In this document: positions 9,786 through 18,640 of the stretch, in pieces
Layout: each line of letters starts with the position of its first letter
Numbering within the stretch: position 1 is the stretch's first letter
Assembly: GCA_035502855.1 (NCBI GenBank)
Contig: DATJTX010000018.1
Location: forward strand, 144,773-208,772
DNA: 64,000 bases
Origin: Candidatus Baltobacteraceae bacterium
GTDB taxonomy: Bacteria > Vulcanimicrobiota > Vulcanimicrobiia > Vulcanimicrobiales > Vulcanimicrobiaceae
Reading direction: 5' to 3'
Notes under the pieces: model-generated
Told to the model about the DNA's origin: nothing
The model's input: only the letters and a program-made list of their open reading frames with translations
Databases searched by the model: none
Position numbers and translations under genes: made by a program

Positions 9786-10569
9786 ACTCCTTGCCGTCGA
9801 TGCAACGCGTATCGACGACGCCGCCGGCGGCCGCATCGATGCCGCGATCGTACTCGGTAGCGGGCTTTCCTCCGCGCTGCGCGACCAGTTCAAGCACGTC
9901 GCGATCCCGTACGACACACTCTTGGGGATGCCGGTCGCGTCGCTGCGGGGACACGCCGGCGAAGTGCTTGTCGGTACATGGAAGGGCCGGCGCATCGCTG
10001 CCTTCGCCGGACGGGTCCATCTCTATCAAGGTTTCTCGCCGACGCAGGTCACCGTGAGCATCCGCATGGCGCAGCTCGCCGGCGCGCGGATGGTCGTGCT
10101 GACGAACGCGGCCGGTTCGGTCACGCCGAAGGTCGAGCCGGGCGACATCATGCTGATCCGCGATCACATCAATCTCACCGGACGCAACCCGCTCACGGGA
10201 TGGCCGCATGACAATCCCTTCGTCGACATGAACGACGCGTATTCGGAGCGCTTGCGCGCGATCGTCAAAGCCGTTGCCAAACCGGAACATCGCCTACGCG
10301 AAGGCGTCTATGCGGGACTGCCCGGGCCCAGCTACGAGACCCCGGCCGAAGCGCAGTATCTGCGCACGATCGGGGCGGATGCGGTCGGGATGTCGACCGT
10401 ACTCGAAACGATTCTCGCCCGTTTTCTCAGCCTCGGCGTCTTGGGCATGAGCATGATCACGAACGTCGTCGGCGCCCCGGGCACCAGGCACGTCGACGTG
10501 ACCGAGCACGGCGTGCAGACGGGCCCCTTGCTTGCCGATCTTCTGGGGCGCTTTTTCGAGAAAATTTGA
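9751..10569 (+). CDS. Purine nucleoside phosphorylase (PNP/MTAP family)
   Basis: Phosphorolysis of purine nucleosides to base plus (deoxy)ribose-1-phosphate. The 272-aa product has AIVLGSGLSSAL (phosphate site), FAGRVHLYQGFSP, LTNAAGSV, GPSYETPAEAQYLRTIGADAVGMST and MITNVV, typical of the trimeric PNP subfamily. The start is ATG 9751 or ATG 9757 six bases later. It ends the S4-whiA-glycolysis run; its inclusion is unusual but the 35-nt overlap argues for co-transcription. Confidence 0.9.
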   Translation: MYMTDPRSPNDKLLAVDATRIDDAAGGRIDAAIVLGSGLSSALRDQFKHVAIPYDTLLGMPVASLRGHAGEVLVGTWKGRRIAAFAGRVHLYQGFSPTQVTVSIRMAQLAGARMVVLTNAAGSVTPKVEPGDIMLIRDHINLTGRNPLTGWPHDNPFVDMNDAYSERLRAIVKAVAKPEHRLREGVYAGLPGPSYETPAEAQYLRTIGADAVGMSTVLETILARFLSLGVLGMSMITNVVGAPGTRHVDVTEHGVQTGPLLADLLGRFFEKI

Positions 10570-10650
10570 GTTTCTCTTAGGGCTTTCTCATACGGCGTCA
10601 AGCAGGCTGTCAGGATCCCCCGGCATACTTGGCCGTGGAGGAACGGCTCA

Positions 10651-10770
10651 ATGTTCAAGCACCTGCGAACGGCGTCTGAAGAAATACTCCTGGCCGAAGC
10701 CCTGATCTATTTCGTCTTCATCGGGACGCTCACGCTGGCGGCCACGCTCGCGACGTCCCTCATAAAGTAA
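10651..10770 (+). CDS. 39-aa single-pass membrane peptide
   Basis: Short reading frame with a strong ribosome-binding site (GGAGGAAC, 8 nt before ATG). The peptide starts MFKHLRTASEEILLAEA and then has one hydrophobic segment (IYFVFIGTLTLAATLATSL), ending in Lys. No family recognised. It stands alone between the glycolytic run and the converging receptor gene, whose stop is 4 nt away. The strong RBS and intact helix make it likelier to be real than random; function unknown. Confidence 0.6.
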   Translation: MFKHLRTASEEILLAEALIYFVFIGTLTLAATLATSLIK

Positions 10771-10773
10771 GAC

Positions 10774-13587
10774 CTACGGCGCGGCCCCGTAGCTGCGCAC
10801 GACCATGACGCGCACCGTCGTCGGACCGTATGGCACATCCGCCTTGAGCCCGACCTGACCGGTGACGAGCGGCGCGTAGATCGCTCCCGAATTTACACCA
10901 TAGAGCGCGTACGGCAGCGCGTTCGAGCCGAAGAGGTTATCGACCGAGACCTGCAGTGCCGTGTGGGTCGCGATCGGCTGACGAAACGTCGCATGGCCGA
11001 CGAAGTACGCCGGGATGTTGAACATGTTGTCCGAGCCGTAGTACGTCAGGCCGAGCGAGGCGTACTGACCGTAGCTGCCACGGCGATGAATCTCGGCATA
11101 GCCCATCGAGTAGGCCTCGCTCTTGTTCGAGATGTTGCTGTAGCCCGGACCGCTCGAGATGTAGTTGATACCGGGAATCACGCCGAGGTTCGTCTCGTAC
11201 TGACCGGCTGACGTCGCGTAGAAGTTGCCGGGGATATTGTACGCATAGGCGCGCTCGAGGTCGCCGGAGATCGTGTAGCCGTAACCAACCGGCGGATCGC
11301 GATGCAGCCCCATTTCAATTCCCTCATCGCGGCTTTGCGCGAGGTTCCCGTTCGTGCTCGTGTAGACCTCATACGGCGTGCCGTCGTACGTATACGTCGT
11401 CCCCGTATCGGTGATCTTGGCCAGGAATTGATTCCAGATATTCGTGAGGTAGAGGTCGACCGAGAGGATGTTTCCGTGCGGCAAGCGCGCATCGCCGCCG
11501 ATGTCGTAGGCGAAGGCTGTCTCGGGTCTGAGCGTGCCCGAGTTCACCGGAACGGTAACGGTATCGCCGACGGCGCCGCCTGCCGCCAAGACCTCTTCGG
11601 CGGTCTCGGTGTTGTTGTCGATCAGCGACGGATACGGCGGTGCGATCGACGAACCCGTCGAGAGGCGTAGTGCGAGATCGGGATCCGGACGGTAGACGAA
11701 GCCGAGGCGCGGATCGTCGTGCGTCGACGTGACGGTCGAGAAGTCGAACGACGTGTCGGTCGGTGCGGTCGGCGCGAACGTTGAACGATAGATGTTGTAG
11801 TAGTTGGCGAGCGTCAGCTGCGCCTTATCACCGAGTTGGAACACGTCGCGCAGGAGCCAATTGTCCATATCTTGGCGCGTGCCCGGTGCAATCGAATATT
11901 GCACGGCGCCGGTGCCCGGCGCGATCTTGTATGACTGGGTCAAGCTCGTGTCCATGTCGTACGCAGCCGTGAGGATATCGTCGGTACCGATGGGGTGATC
12001 GTACTCGAACGAGCTGCCGCGCAGGTGATCGAAGTCACCCATGCTGTCGACGTATGCACTCGAATCGGGAATGGTGACCTGCGCGGTCTGTCCGTTGAAG
12101 GTCGTCGGCGTGCCGGCGAGCTTGACGGTGCCGAAGAGCTGAAGCGGTGTCGTGTAAGAGCCGGCGGGATCCGAGCTGTCCGAGTATGTCGGACGCTCGA
12201 GCACGGCGGCGTACCAGCGCGCCAGGAGCGTGTCGTTGCCGAGCGCGGTGCGAAACTCGCTTTCGAACATCGGCTCGTTATCAATTACGTTCTGATTCGG
12301 CAGCGTCGTCGTTTCGTTCAGTAAGAACTGTCCGCCGTTCGCGAACGGCGTTCCGGCTGCACTGTACGATAGACCCGGCGTAAAGGTCGAGTAGATCTGC
12401 GAGAGGCCCGCGGCCGGACCGTCGTACTCACCCTGAATGCCGATGTACCCCGCGGTCAGTGTGGTCGTGTTCGAGAAATGATACGCGAGCTTGGCAAGTT
12501 CGCCGTTGCTCTGGTAACTCGAGGTCACGTTCTGGCAGCAAGCGACGAGCGTCGTGTAGGCAGCCGCGGGATTGCTCCCCTTGATCGAGCCCGGCACCGG
12601 ATACGGGCCGCTATAACCCGCCGGCGCCGTCGAGCTGATCGTCGAGGATGCAGCCGCGCCGTTGACCTTCGATCCGCTCGGGAGCGTGACGTAGGTCGGA
12701 TAGTCGTCGAGCGGGCCGTTGGTACCGCTGCGCACGAGCGCAACGAGATATCCAACTTTCCCGATCGTGTCCGAGAGGCGCAGCTCGGCGAACGCGCCCT
12801 GCTGGTTGTCGATGCCGGCGATCAGCGTGTCGTGTGTCGTCAGCGTCGGCAATCCCGTGACGAAATTCAGGGTGCCTCCGATGCCGTAGTTGATCTCGTT
12901 CGCATACGCCGTCGGCCCCTTGATGATTTCGACGTCATTGAAGAGCAGCGAGTTCACCAGCGGCGTGTCGTAGTCGCCGCTTTTGCCGGCGATGAGGGGA
13001 AAGCCGTCGATCAGGTTCGACTTCTCCCAGTCAAAGGCGCCGCGCAAGTTCGGCGAGGTGATCGAACCCGGCGCGCTACCGTTCGCCGAGTCGGGACGGT
13101 TCGAGACGACGCCCGGGACCTCGTCGATCACGTGACCGATATTCAGCTGTCCCTGGTCGACGAAGTTCTGCTGCGAGAGCGTTTCAATCGCGGTCGCGCT
13201 GGTGTTGAAGGACGACCCGGCGCTCGTCTGGACCGATGCGATCTGCTTCATCGTGTCGAGCGAGCGCGCCGTCAGCACGACAGTGAGCGCGACAGCGCTC
13301 GGCACGCTCACGCCGGCAAACGACCAGCTGACGAATCCACCCTTCACGACCGTCACCTCGTACGTGCCGGCCGGAACGTTCGCGATCGAAAAATCACCGT
13401 GTGCATCGGTTCGTACTTGCGCAGCACGCGCCGGCCGAATGGACACGCTCGCACCCGCAACCGGAATGCCGCCGGCATTACGTACGGCTCCCCTGATCGT
13501 GCCGGTCGTTTGTGCTTGTGAGGGTACGATCGTGCTCGCGAGAAAGGTAACGATTAGTAAAAGCCGCACTAGTCTTTTCGTGCTCAT
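10774..13587 (-). CDS. TonB-dependent receptor with carboxypeptidase-regulatory-like N-domain
   Basis: Outer-membrane active transporter, 937 aa. It has a signal peptide (MSTKRLVRLLLIVTFLASTIVPSQA), a carboxypeptidase-regulatory-like beta-sandwich at about 28-110 (GTIRGAVRNAGGIPVAGASV, then AGTYEVTV), a plug at about 130-260 (VIDEVPGVV, GFPLIAGKSGDYDTPLV, EIIKGPTAYANEINYGIGG) and a long beta-barrel with YDIGGDARLPHGN-like late strands. The C-terminus lacks a terminal aromatic residue. Start ATG 13587. Ligand unknown. Divergent from a second receptor with overlapping 5' ends. Confidence 0.9.
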   Translation of the reverse strand: MSTKRLVRLLLIVTFLASTIVPSQAQTTGTIRGAVRNAGGIPVAGASVSIRPARAAQVRTDAHGDFSIANVPAGTYEVTVVKGGFVSWSFAGVSVPSAVALTVVLTARSLDTMKQIASVQTSAGSSFNTSATAIETLSQQNFVDQGQLNIGHVIDEVPGVVSNRPDSANGSAPGSITSPNLRGAFDWEKSNLIDGFPLIAGKSGDYDTPLVNSLLFNDVEIIKGPTAYANEINYGIGGTLNFVTGLPTLTTHDTLIAGIDNQQGAFAELRLSDTIGKVGYLVALVRSGTNGPLDDYPTYVTLPSGSKVNGAAASSTISSTAPAGYSGPYPVPGSIKGSNPAAAYTTLVACCQNVTSSYQSNGELAKLAYHFSNTTTLTAGYIGIQGEYDGPAAGLSQIYSTFTPGLSYSAAGTPFANGGQFLLNETTTLPNQNVIDNEPMFESEFRTALGNDTLLARWYAAVLERPTYSDSSDPAGSYTTPLQLFGTVKLAGTPTTFNGQTAQVTIPDSSAYVDSMGDFDHLRGSSFEYDHPIGTDDILTAAYDMDTSLTQSYKIAPGTGAVQYSIAPGTRQDMDNWLLRDVFQLGDKAQLTLANYYNIYRSTFAPTAPTDTSFDFSTVTSTHDDPRLGFVYRPDPDLALRLSTGSSIAPPYPSLIDNNTETAEEVLAAGGAVGDTVTVPVNSGTLRPETAFAYDIGGDARLPHGNILSVDLYLTNIWNQFLAKITDTGTTYTYDGTPYEVYTSTNGNLAQSRDEGIEMGLHRDPPVGYGYTISGDLERAYAYNIPGNFYATSAGQYETNLGVIPGINYISSGPGYSNISNKSEAYSMGYAEIHRRGSYGQYASLGLTYYGSDNMFNIPAYFVGHATFRQPIATHTALQVSVDNLFGSNALPYALYGVNSGAIYAPLVTGQVGLKADVPYGPTTVRVMVVRSYGAAP

Positions 13588-15655
13588 CCGCTCTCTCTTT
13601 GCCTTCCTGGTTTTGTTTTGCTATCCGCTTTACGCGAGTGCGGCTGCGACTCTTGTCGTAACCGTTACCAACGGCGACCGGCAACCAATCAGTGGCGCGC
13701 AGGTCGTCGTTGCCACCGATCCGGCACAGCGAGACGTCACCGACGCTCGCGGAACCGTACGGGTGCGAGTGCCCCAAACGGGTGCGTTTGCCCTGCGAGT
13801 TAGCGCCAGCGGTTACCGCTCGTTTTCGGAAATCCTTCGTGGGACCGATCAAAAGTCGATCACGGTGACGCTCGAGCCCTCGGCCGGGTCGCTGCACGTG
13901 ATCGGATCCGTCACCGGACACGCGCGCACGCCGTTCAATGCAACGCCTGTGGCACAGAAGGTCTATCCGCGCGAAGCCTATCGCGATCAGGGCCAACCCG
14001 ACGTCTCGAGCGTCATGAATCAGACGCCCGGCGCCTTGGCGCTCACGAATACCGGCACGAATACGGACACGCCGCTCGCGCCCTCGTTCCCGTCGGTGCG
14101 CAACGGGCTTCCGTTCGAGACGCCGGTTTTGATCGACGGCGAGCCGATCGTCACGCCGAGCGGCACGCTCGATTTGAGCCTCTTACCGACGTACGTGCTG
14201 CAAGAAGTCGAGATCGTCAAAGGCGCGGGCGACATCGCGGACGCCGGCGGCGGCGTCGGCGGCGCGATCAATTTTCGTACCGCCGACCCGACGCTCGGAC
14301 AACGTGGAACCTTCGAGACCGAAGGTGATTCGCACGGCGGTTCGTTCACCGATCTCGCATACGACGGCACCGAACCGGGCGGTGCACTTGCCTACGCCTC
14401 GATGTTCTCGGTGGACGGCTCTCCTTGCTGCGGCTCCGATCCGAGCAATTACACACGCAAGGCGATTCTGGTGAAGTTGAGGAGCACACCGTCAGCCGGA
14501 CTTTCGATCAGCGGAACGGTACTGACCGTCTCCCTCGATCGCTCGCTCGATTCGATCTACGGACTTCCCGGTTTCGGGTACGAGCATCTCGGCTTCGGCG
14601 ATCTGGCAGCCTCGCTCGATCGCGGCAACGACGCGTTTTCGGTCCACGCGTTCGTAGCGCAAACCCAACAGGGCCTGGTTTCGCCGGCCCTGATCGCCAC
14701 GCCGGCGGACAACGAAAGCGGGGTAACGCTTGCCTGGGAGCATGCCGGCGGCAAGCTCGCCTTTGATACGAGCGGGCGCGTGCTGGATGCGAGCCTGGTC
14801 GGCACGAACGAAACCGAAACGCAGTCGAACGCGCGCGAGAGCGTGACGTATAAACCCGATGCACGGAACGAATTCGATCTCTCCGGTGAGCTCAACGCCG
14901 ATCGCACGTATCGCGGAACGCTCGATGCACCCGCCGCGCGCGCCGGTTATTCGTACGAATTGTCGAGTGGGCTGGCCCTTCGCGCGTCTTATGGGACCAG
15001 CGCCGTCCTCCCGCCGCTCGAAGCCGTCAATACCATCGACGTAATCGAACGTGCGACCGGTGGTGATCTCGGCCTCGAATGGCGGCTGCGCGGCGGAAGC
15101 ACCACGCTCTCGGCCGACCTCTACCGCAACGCGACGCAAGGCGTGTACGCATTCGATTTCGGAAACTATACCAACGGACCGCCGATGATCGAGAGCGGCG
15201 CAGAATTCACACTCCAGCAGTTCAAGCGTGTCGGCATGGGCTTCATCGCGGCGCTCTCGCTGCCGCGCACGTACGCGTGGGGAGATACGGGGACCACCGC
15301 TTACGACGATCAAAACATCGGGTATGGCGAGATCGCGCCGTTCCGCATCCCGTACGCGCAAGGTTACGCGGAGATCAGCTACAAATGGCCGCACGGTTCG
15401 CGCGCATCGCTCGGCGCGCTCTATGTCGGCTCGAACAACGCCTACGGCGCGCCCGCATTCGAGACGCTCAACAGCAACCTCGAGCTCTCGCTCGGCTCGC
15501 GCGCGAAACTACAGTTCTCGGCCCAGAACCTCACCGATGCACTGGCGAATCGCGTGCCGGTCTTCGCACCGATGCCGCAGTACGGCCTGGTGCCGTTCAC
15601 GCTGCGCTTCATGTTCCGTCAATCCTTCGGCACCGGCTCGCTCTACGAACACTAG
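13532..15655 (+). CDS. Second TonB-dependent receptor, smaller barrel
   Basis: Outer-membrane receptor of about 700 aa. After a signal peptide ending LFCYPLYASA, a carboxypeptidase-regulatory-like domain (TVTNGDRQPISGAQVVV) precedes a plug (SSVMNQTPGALALTN, PVLIDGEPIVTPSGTLDLS, EIVKGAGDIADAGGGVGGAINF) and a barrel ending in FRQSFGTGSLYEH. The start is uncertain: GTG 13532 has GAGGG 6-7 nt upstream, while GTG 13580 gives a more compact signal peptide without a visible RBS. Either choice lies inside the 5' end of the divergent receptor. Paralogue of that gene; substrate unknown. Confidence 0.87.
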   Translation: MLARKVTISKSRTSLFVLIRSLFAFLVLFCYPLYASAAATLVVTVTNGDRQPISGAQVVVATDPAQRDVTDARGTVRVRVPQTGAFALRVSASGYRSFSEILRGTDQKSITVTLEPSAGSLHVIGSVTGHARTPFNATPVAQKVYPREAYRDQGQPDVSSVMNQTPGALALTNTGTNTDTPLAPSFPSVRNGLPFETPVLIDGEPIVTPSGTLDLSLLPTYVLQEVEIVKGAGDIADAGGGVGGAINFRTADPTLGQRGTFETEGDSHGGSFTDLAYDGTEPGGALAYASMFSVDGSPCCGSDPSNYTRKAILVKLRSTPSAGLSISGTVLTVSLDRSLDSIYGLPGFGYEHLGFGDLAASLDRGNDAFSVHAFVAQTQQGLVSPALIATPADNESGVTLAWEHAGGKLAFDTSGRVLDASLVGTNETETQSNARESVTYKPDARNEFDLSGELNADRTYRGTLDAPAARAGYSYELSSGLALRASYGTSAVLPPLEAVNTIDVIERATGGDLGLEWRLRGGSTTLSADLYRNATQGVYAFDFGNYTNGPPMIESGAEFTLQQFKRVGMGFIAALSLPRTYAWGDTGTTAYDDQNIGYGEIAPFRIPYAQGYAEISYKWPHGSRASLGALYVGSNNAYGAPAFETLNSNLELSLGSRAKLQFSAQNLTDALANRVPVFAPMPQYGLVPFTLRFMFRQSFGTGSLYEH

Positions 15656-15681
15656 CCAGACTTTATCGGTCAAAGTTAAAA

Positions 15682-15782
15682 CTTTGCCCGCTAAAGTCGC
15701 GCGGCTTCGCTACGCTACGCTCGCGCAGCTCTAGCTATCGCTCGAAGTTAAGCTTTGCCCGCTAAAGTCGCGCGGCTTCGCT
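15682..15782. repeat. Direct repeat pair, 30 bp at 71-bp spacing
   Basis: The intergenic stretch 15656-15791 carries two identical 30-bp copies, 15682-15711 and 15753-15782, starting CTTTGCCCGCTAAAGTCGCG. Each is preceded by GTTAA and followed by CGCGCAG-type sequence. No ORF or T-run terminator is evident. Confidence 0.85.
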
Positions 15783-15791
15783 CGCGCAGGT

Positions 15792-17297
15792 CTAACCGTG
15801 CCAGGAAGGGAGCCAGAGGCGTTGGAGCCAGGCGGTCTGCGAGATCGTGACCGATGAGAGAATCGGAAAGAAGTAGATGAAGGCGAGTGCGACGAGCACG
15901 AGATAGCCGGCCACGATCGCCTTCGCCGCTTTCGGGTCGGAACGGCCCAATGTCGCGAGAATGACCTGCATCATCACCGTATTGCAAATCGCGATCAGCG
16001 GAATATTCACGTAGAAGTGATAGAGGAACGCGATGCGCGGCGAAAACATCCAGGGCAGCCACTGCAACAGATACGCCAGCACGATCAGGGCATAGCCGCG
16101 ATCGCGGCGGATGAACGCCAGCACGCCGACCAACGGGACCGAGATCAGTCCCGGCCAGAGCAGCAGCGGATTGGGCATCGAGTAGATCATCGCCGCCGTC
16201 GGAACACCGTTGACGTTTCCGTATTGGGCGCTGTACAGCAGCGGGCGCAGCTCGAGCGGCCAGGTCCACCACGACGAAGCGTACGGGTGCGTGGCGCGCA
16301 GATGCTCGTGATAGAGAAATGCATTGACCTGCATGGTGACGATGTCGCTGACCGTGTAGGGCCGCGGGGGCAAAGTTTGCAGATCGCGCAGGCCGATGAA
16401 GTGCGGAATGTACGCGAGCGCGTAGACGATACCGATGCTGCCGACGACGGCTGCCGCAAAAATGTCGATCGGAAAGGGTGAGGCGCGGCGCGCGATCCAC
16501 GAACGGATCGCACCGTACGCCACTACGGCCGCTGCCACGCCGTACGCCATCACACCGTACCACTTGCTGGCGACGAGCAATGCACCCGAGAAGGCGAAGG
16601 TGATCAACCAGCCGGCTCCGATGGGGCGATCGCGCCAGATCCGGTAGGCGGCGTAGAGCGATGCGGAAATGACGACCAGGAGCACGATGCGCGCCGGGAG
16701 GGTCTCGGTTCGAAAACGCACGAACGCCACGAGCGCGCCGATCGCCAGCGCGGCGAGAAATTCGAGCGCGTGGCGCAGCCACGATCGTTTATCGACAGCT
16801 GCGGCGGCGGCGCCCGCGACGGCATCCCAGTAGCGGCAAAACGCGTAGAGCGTAAAGATCGAAAAGCAGACGACGAAGCCTTCGGGCGTCGCGATGCGCG
16901 ATTGCACGTAATGCATGCCGTCCAAACCGAAGAGCACGGCCGCGTAGGCGGCAAAGAGCGTCGAGCGCAGGATCCGCTTTGCCAGGACGAAGCAGAGGAC
17001 GACCGCGACCGCTCCGGCGACGACGTTGAGAAATCGCCATCCGTACGCCGTATCGCCGTGCTGCAAACCGCCGAAGAGAATCACCGAAAGCGTAATCAAG
17101 AGTTTAGTGACCGGCGGATGCGTGTTCTCGTAGATGTAGCGGCGCTGGAGATATTCTTCGGCGGCGCGCGCGAAGTAGACTTCGTCGAAGATTTTGCCCG
17201 GCGGCACCCAATAGCGGATCACGAGCAGCACGAAGGAGGCGATGCCCAGTGCCGCTGCGATGACGGCATCGCGTGTGCGTTGCGAGAGCGCGATCAC
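15792..17297 (-). CDS. Protein O-mannosyltransferase-type glycosyltransferase (GT39/PMT family)
   Basis: Multi-pass membrane glycosyltransferase that would move a sugar from a polyprenyl phosphate to protein or lipid. The 501-aa product starts at GTG 17297, has an acidic first external loop motif (KIFDEVYFARAAEEY) and ENTHPPVTKLL, then FGLDGMHYVQSRIATPE, all PMT-like, and about 11 hydrophobic segments. GTG overlaps the stop of the upstream small membrane protein by 4 nt, making a sigma factor - membrane protein - PMT operon. The acceptor substrate is not evident. Confidence 0.87.
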   Translation of the reverse strand: MIALSQRTRDAVIAAALGIASFVLLVIRYWVPPGKIFDEVYFARAAEEYLQRRYIYENTHPPVTKLLITLSVILFGGLQHGDTAYGWRFLNVVAGAVAVVLCFVLAKRILRSTLFAAYAAVLFGLDGMHYVQSRIATPEGFVVCFSIFTLYAFCRYWDAVAGAAAAAVDKRSWLRHALEFLAALAIGALVAFVRFRTETLPARIVLLVVISASLYAAYRIWRDRPIGAGWLITFAFSGALLVASKWYGVMAYGVAAAVVAYGAIRSWIARRASPFPIDIFAAAVVGSIGIVYALAYIPHFIGLRDLQTLPPRPYTVSDIVTMQVNAFLYHEHLRATHPYASSWWTWPLELRPLLYSAQYGNVNGVPTAAMIYSMPNPLLLWPGLISVPLVGVLAFIRRDRGYALIVLAYLLQWLPWMFSPRIAFLYHFYVNIPLIAICNTVMMQVILATLGRSDPKAAKAIVAGYLVLVALAFIYFFPILSSVTISQTAWLQRLWLPSWHG

Positions 17298-17548
17298 GTG
17301 GCGAGGGGGGAGGGAGCGGGAACCGGCGCGACGGCCACGGCGGACACATGGATCGGCGCGGCGCCGTATTCACCGGCAAAGAGCGCGAGCGAGGCAAGCA
17401 ATGCGGCAGCGGACAGCATCGTCCGCGCGCGGCGCCGTTCGGTCCTGCGCCGGTACTGCGCCGCTCGCTCGCGCATGCGCCCAAGTGCGAAGGACGGCGC
17501 GGTCACGTCCAACGCCGCGCGCAGCGCCGCGCGGAGATCAACCGGCAT
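17294..17548 (-). CDS. Small single-pass membrane protein, candidate anti-sigma factor
   Basis: 84-aa protein: a basic cytoplasmic-looking N-terminal region of about 50 residues (MPVDLRAALRAALDV..., RRRTERRRARTM), one TM helix (LSAAALLASLALFAGEYG), and a short Ala/Pro/Val-rich tail. ATG 17548 overlaps the sigma-factor stop by 11 nt and the TGA overlaps the PMT start. Position right after an ECF sigma gene and this topology suggest an anti-sigma factor, but no zinc-binding His/Cys motif is present; this is inference. Confidence 0.6.
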   Translation of the reverse strand: MPVDLRAALRAALDVTAPSFALGRMRERAAQYRRRTERRRARTMLSAAALLASLALFAGEYGAAPIHVSAVAVAPVPAPSPLAT

Positions 17549-18107
17549 CGAAGAGCGCCTCGGCAAGACCACACGGACGGTGCCCGGCAAGGAGCGATTC
17601 CAAGCGCCGCCGAGCGAGCAACAGATGATAGCGCGCCGTGCCTTCGGGCATCGCGAGAACCTCGGCGATCTCGCGGCTGTTCAGGCCGGCGTAGTAGTGC
17701 AGCACGATCGCGACCCGTTGACGCGGCGGCAGCGCACCGAGCGCGCGCAGCACGTCGATCCGCACCAGCACATCGGTCAACGGCGAAGCGGACGCGACGG
17801 TGCGTGGATCGAGCGGTTCGCACGCGCGCGTGCGCCGTTCGATCGCAAGCGCTTCGCGAACCACCAGCCGGTAGAACCACACGCCGAAGGCCGCACTGCA
17901 GCGCAGCCCCGCAAGAGCGTGGATGACGCGCGCGCAGGCTTCCTGAGCCGCATCCTCGGCGGCCATCGGATGGCGCAGAATCGAGAGCGCGATGCGATAG
18001 GCATGCGGCCAGATCGCGGCGATCAGCGCGTCGAGCGCAGCCGCATCCCCCCGCCGTGCCCGCTCGACCGCATCGGCGTGCAATTCGCAATCCAGCATCC
18101 TCGCCAT
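17538..18107 (-). CDS. ECF-type RNA polymerase sigma factor
   Basis: 189-aa extracytoplasmic-function sigma factor. Region 2 is at about residues 20-85 (HPMAAEDAAQEACARVIHAL) and region 4 at about 125-180 (LPPRQRVAIVLHYYAGLNSR, then EIAEVLAMPEGTARYHLLLA). ATG 18107 is used; ATG 18098 is an alternative. First gene of the operon with the small membrane protein and PMT, which may be its targets or controllers. No obvious promoter recognised upstream. Confidence 0.9.
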   Translation of the reverse strand: MARMLDCELHADAVERARRGDAAALDALIAAIWPHAYRIALSILRHPMAAEDAAQEACARVIHALAGLRCSAAFGVWFYRLVVREALAIERRTRACEPLDPRTVASASPLTDVLVRIDVLRALGALPPRQRVAIVLHYYAGLNSREIAEVLAMPEGTARYHLLLARRRLESLLAGHRPCGLAEALFDAG

Positions 18108-18227
18108 CTCTTCATACTAGAGGCGCAGACTCCCCCAAAGTGTTGGCGGCTGCAGAAACTTGCCAAGCGCATCAAGCGTAGGCGCAGCGTATCCGTGTCC
18201 GCCGATGTTTCCAGCGCCGGCCCCTTT

Positions 18228-18267
18228 GTCATCCCGAGCCCTTCGACTCGCTACGCTCACCGTGACG
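18228..18267. repeat. Degenerate relative of the dispersed palindrome
   Basis: The 18108-18287 gap has no gene. It holds GTCATCCCGAGCCCTTCGAC followed by CTCGCTACGCTCACCGTGACG, which resembles the GTCATCCTGAGGTGC palindrome found at 2608 and inside ileS. Similarity is partial, so membership is tentative. Confidence 0.35.
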
Positions 18268-18287
18268 CGCCAACAATTCGAGATCGA

Positions 18288-18632
18288 TTATTGCTGTCTC
18301 ACACGTTCAGCGCCGCGATCATCTTCCACAGCGGGATACAGCCGATTCAGGGTCTTTGGCAAACGAATCGCAAATCGAATAACCCAAGTCAGAGAGATAA
18401 CAGCAACGACTGCCGTCAAGATTCCCCAGCGTAGGCTCTTCCCCACGACGAACTCGTAAGACGCCCAACCCGGGATGCCGACGAGGACGACCGCAGAAAA
18501 AATACACGCCCCCCAGCCATAGATCTGCATGAGCGGCATGAAGTAGCGTCTGGGGACACAACGGAAAACTCGGGCAGCCGCTTCGATACCGCCGAGATCA
18601 CCTGCGTTTTCCCGCGAAACTGCTGATTTCAC
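18288..18632 (-). CDS. Uncharacterised two-TM membrane protein
   Basis: 114-aa product starting at GTG 18632, 8 nt after the MBL-cupin stop, with GGGGA upstream. Two hydrophobic helices (IYGWGACIFSAVVLVGIPG and WGILTAVVAVISLTWVIRF) are separated by a short polar loop, and the tail is charged. Base composition is lower in GC than neighbours. No family recognised; the tight spacing suggests co-transcription with the upstream gene. Confidence 0.6.
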   Translation of the reverse strand: MKSAVSRENAGDLGGIEAAARVFRCVPRRYFMPLMQIYGWGACIFSAVVLVGIPGWASYEFVVGKSLRWGILTAVVAVISLTWVIRFAIRLPKTLNRLYPAVEDDRGAERVRQQ

Positions 18633-18640
18633 GACGTTAT

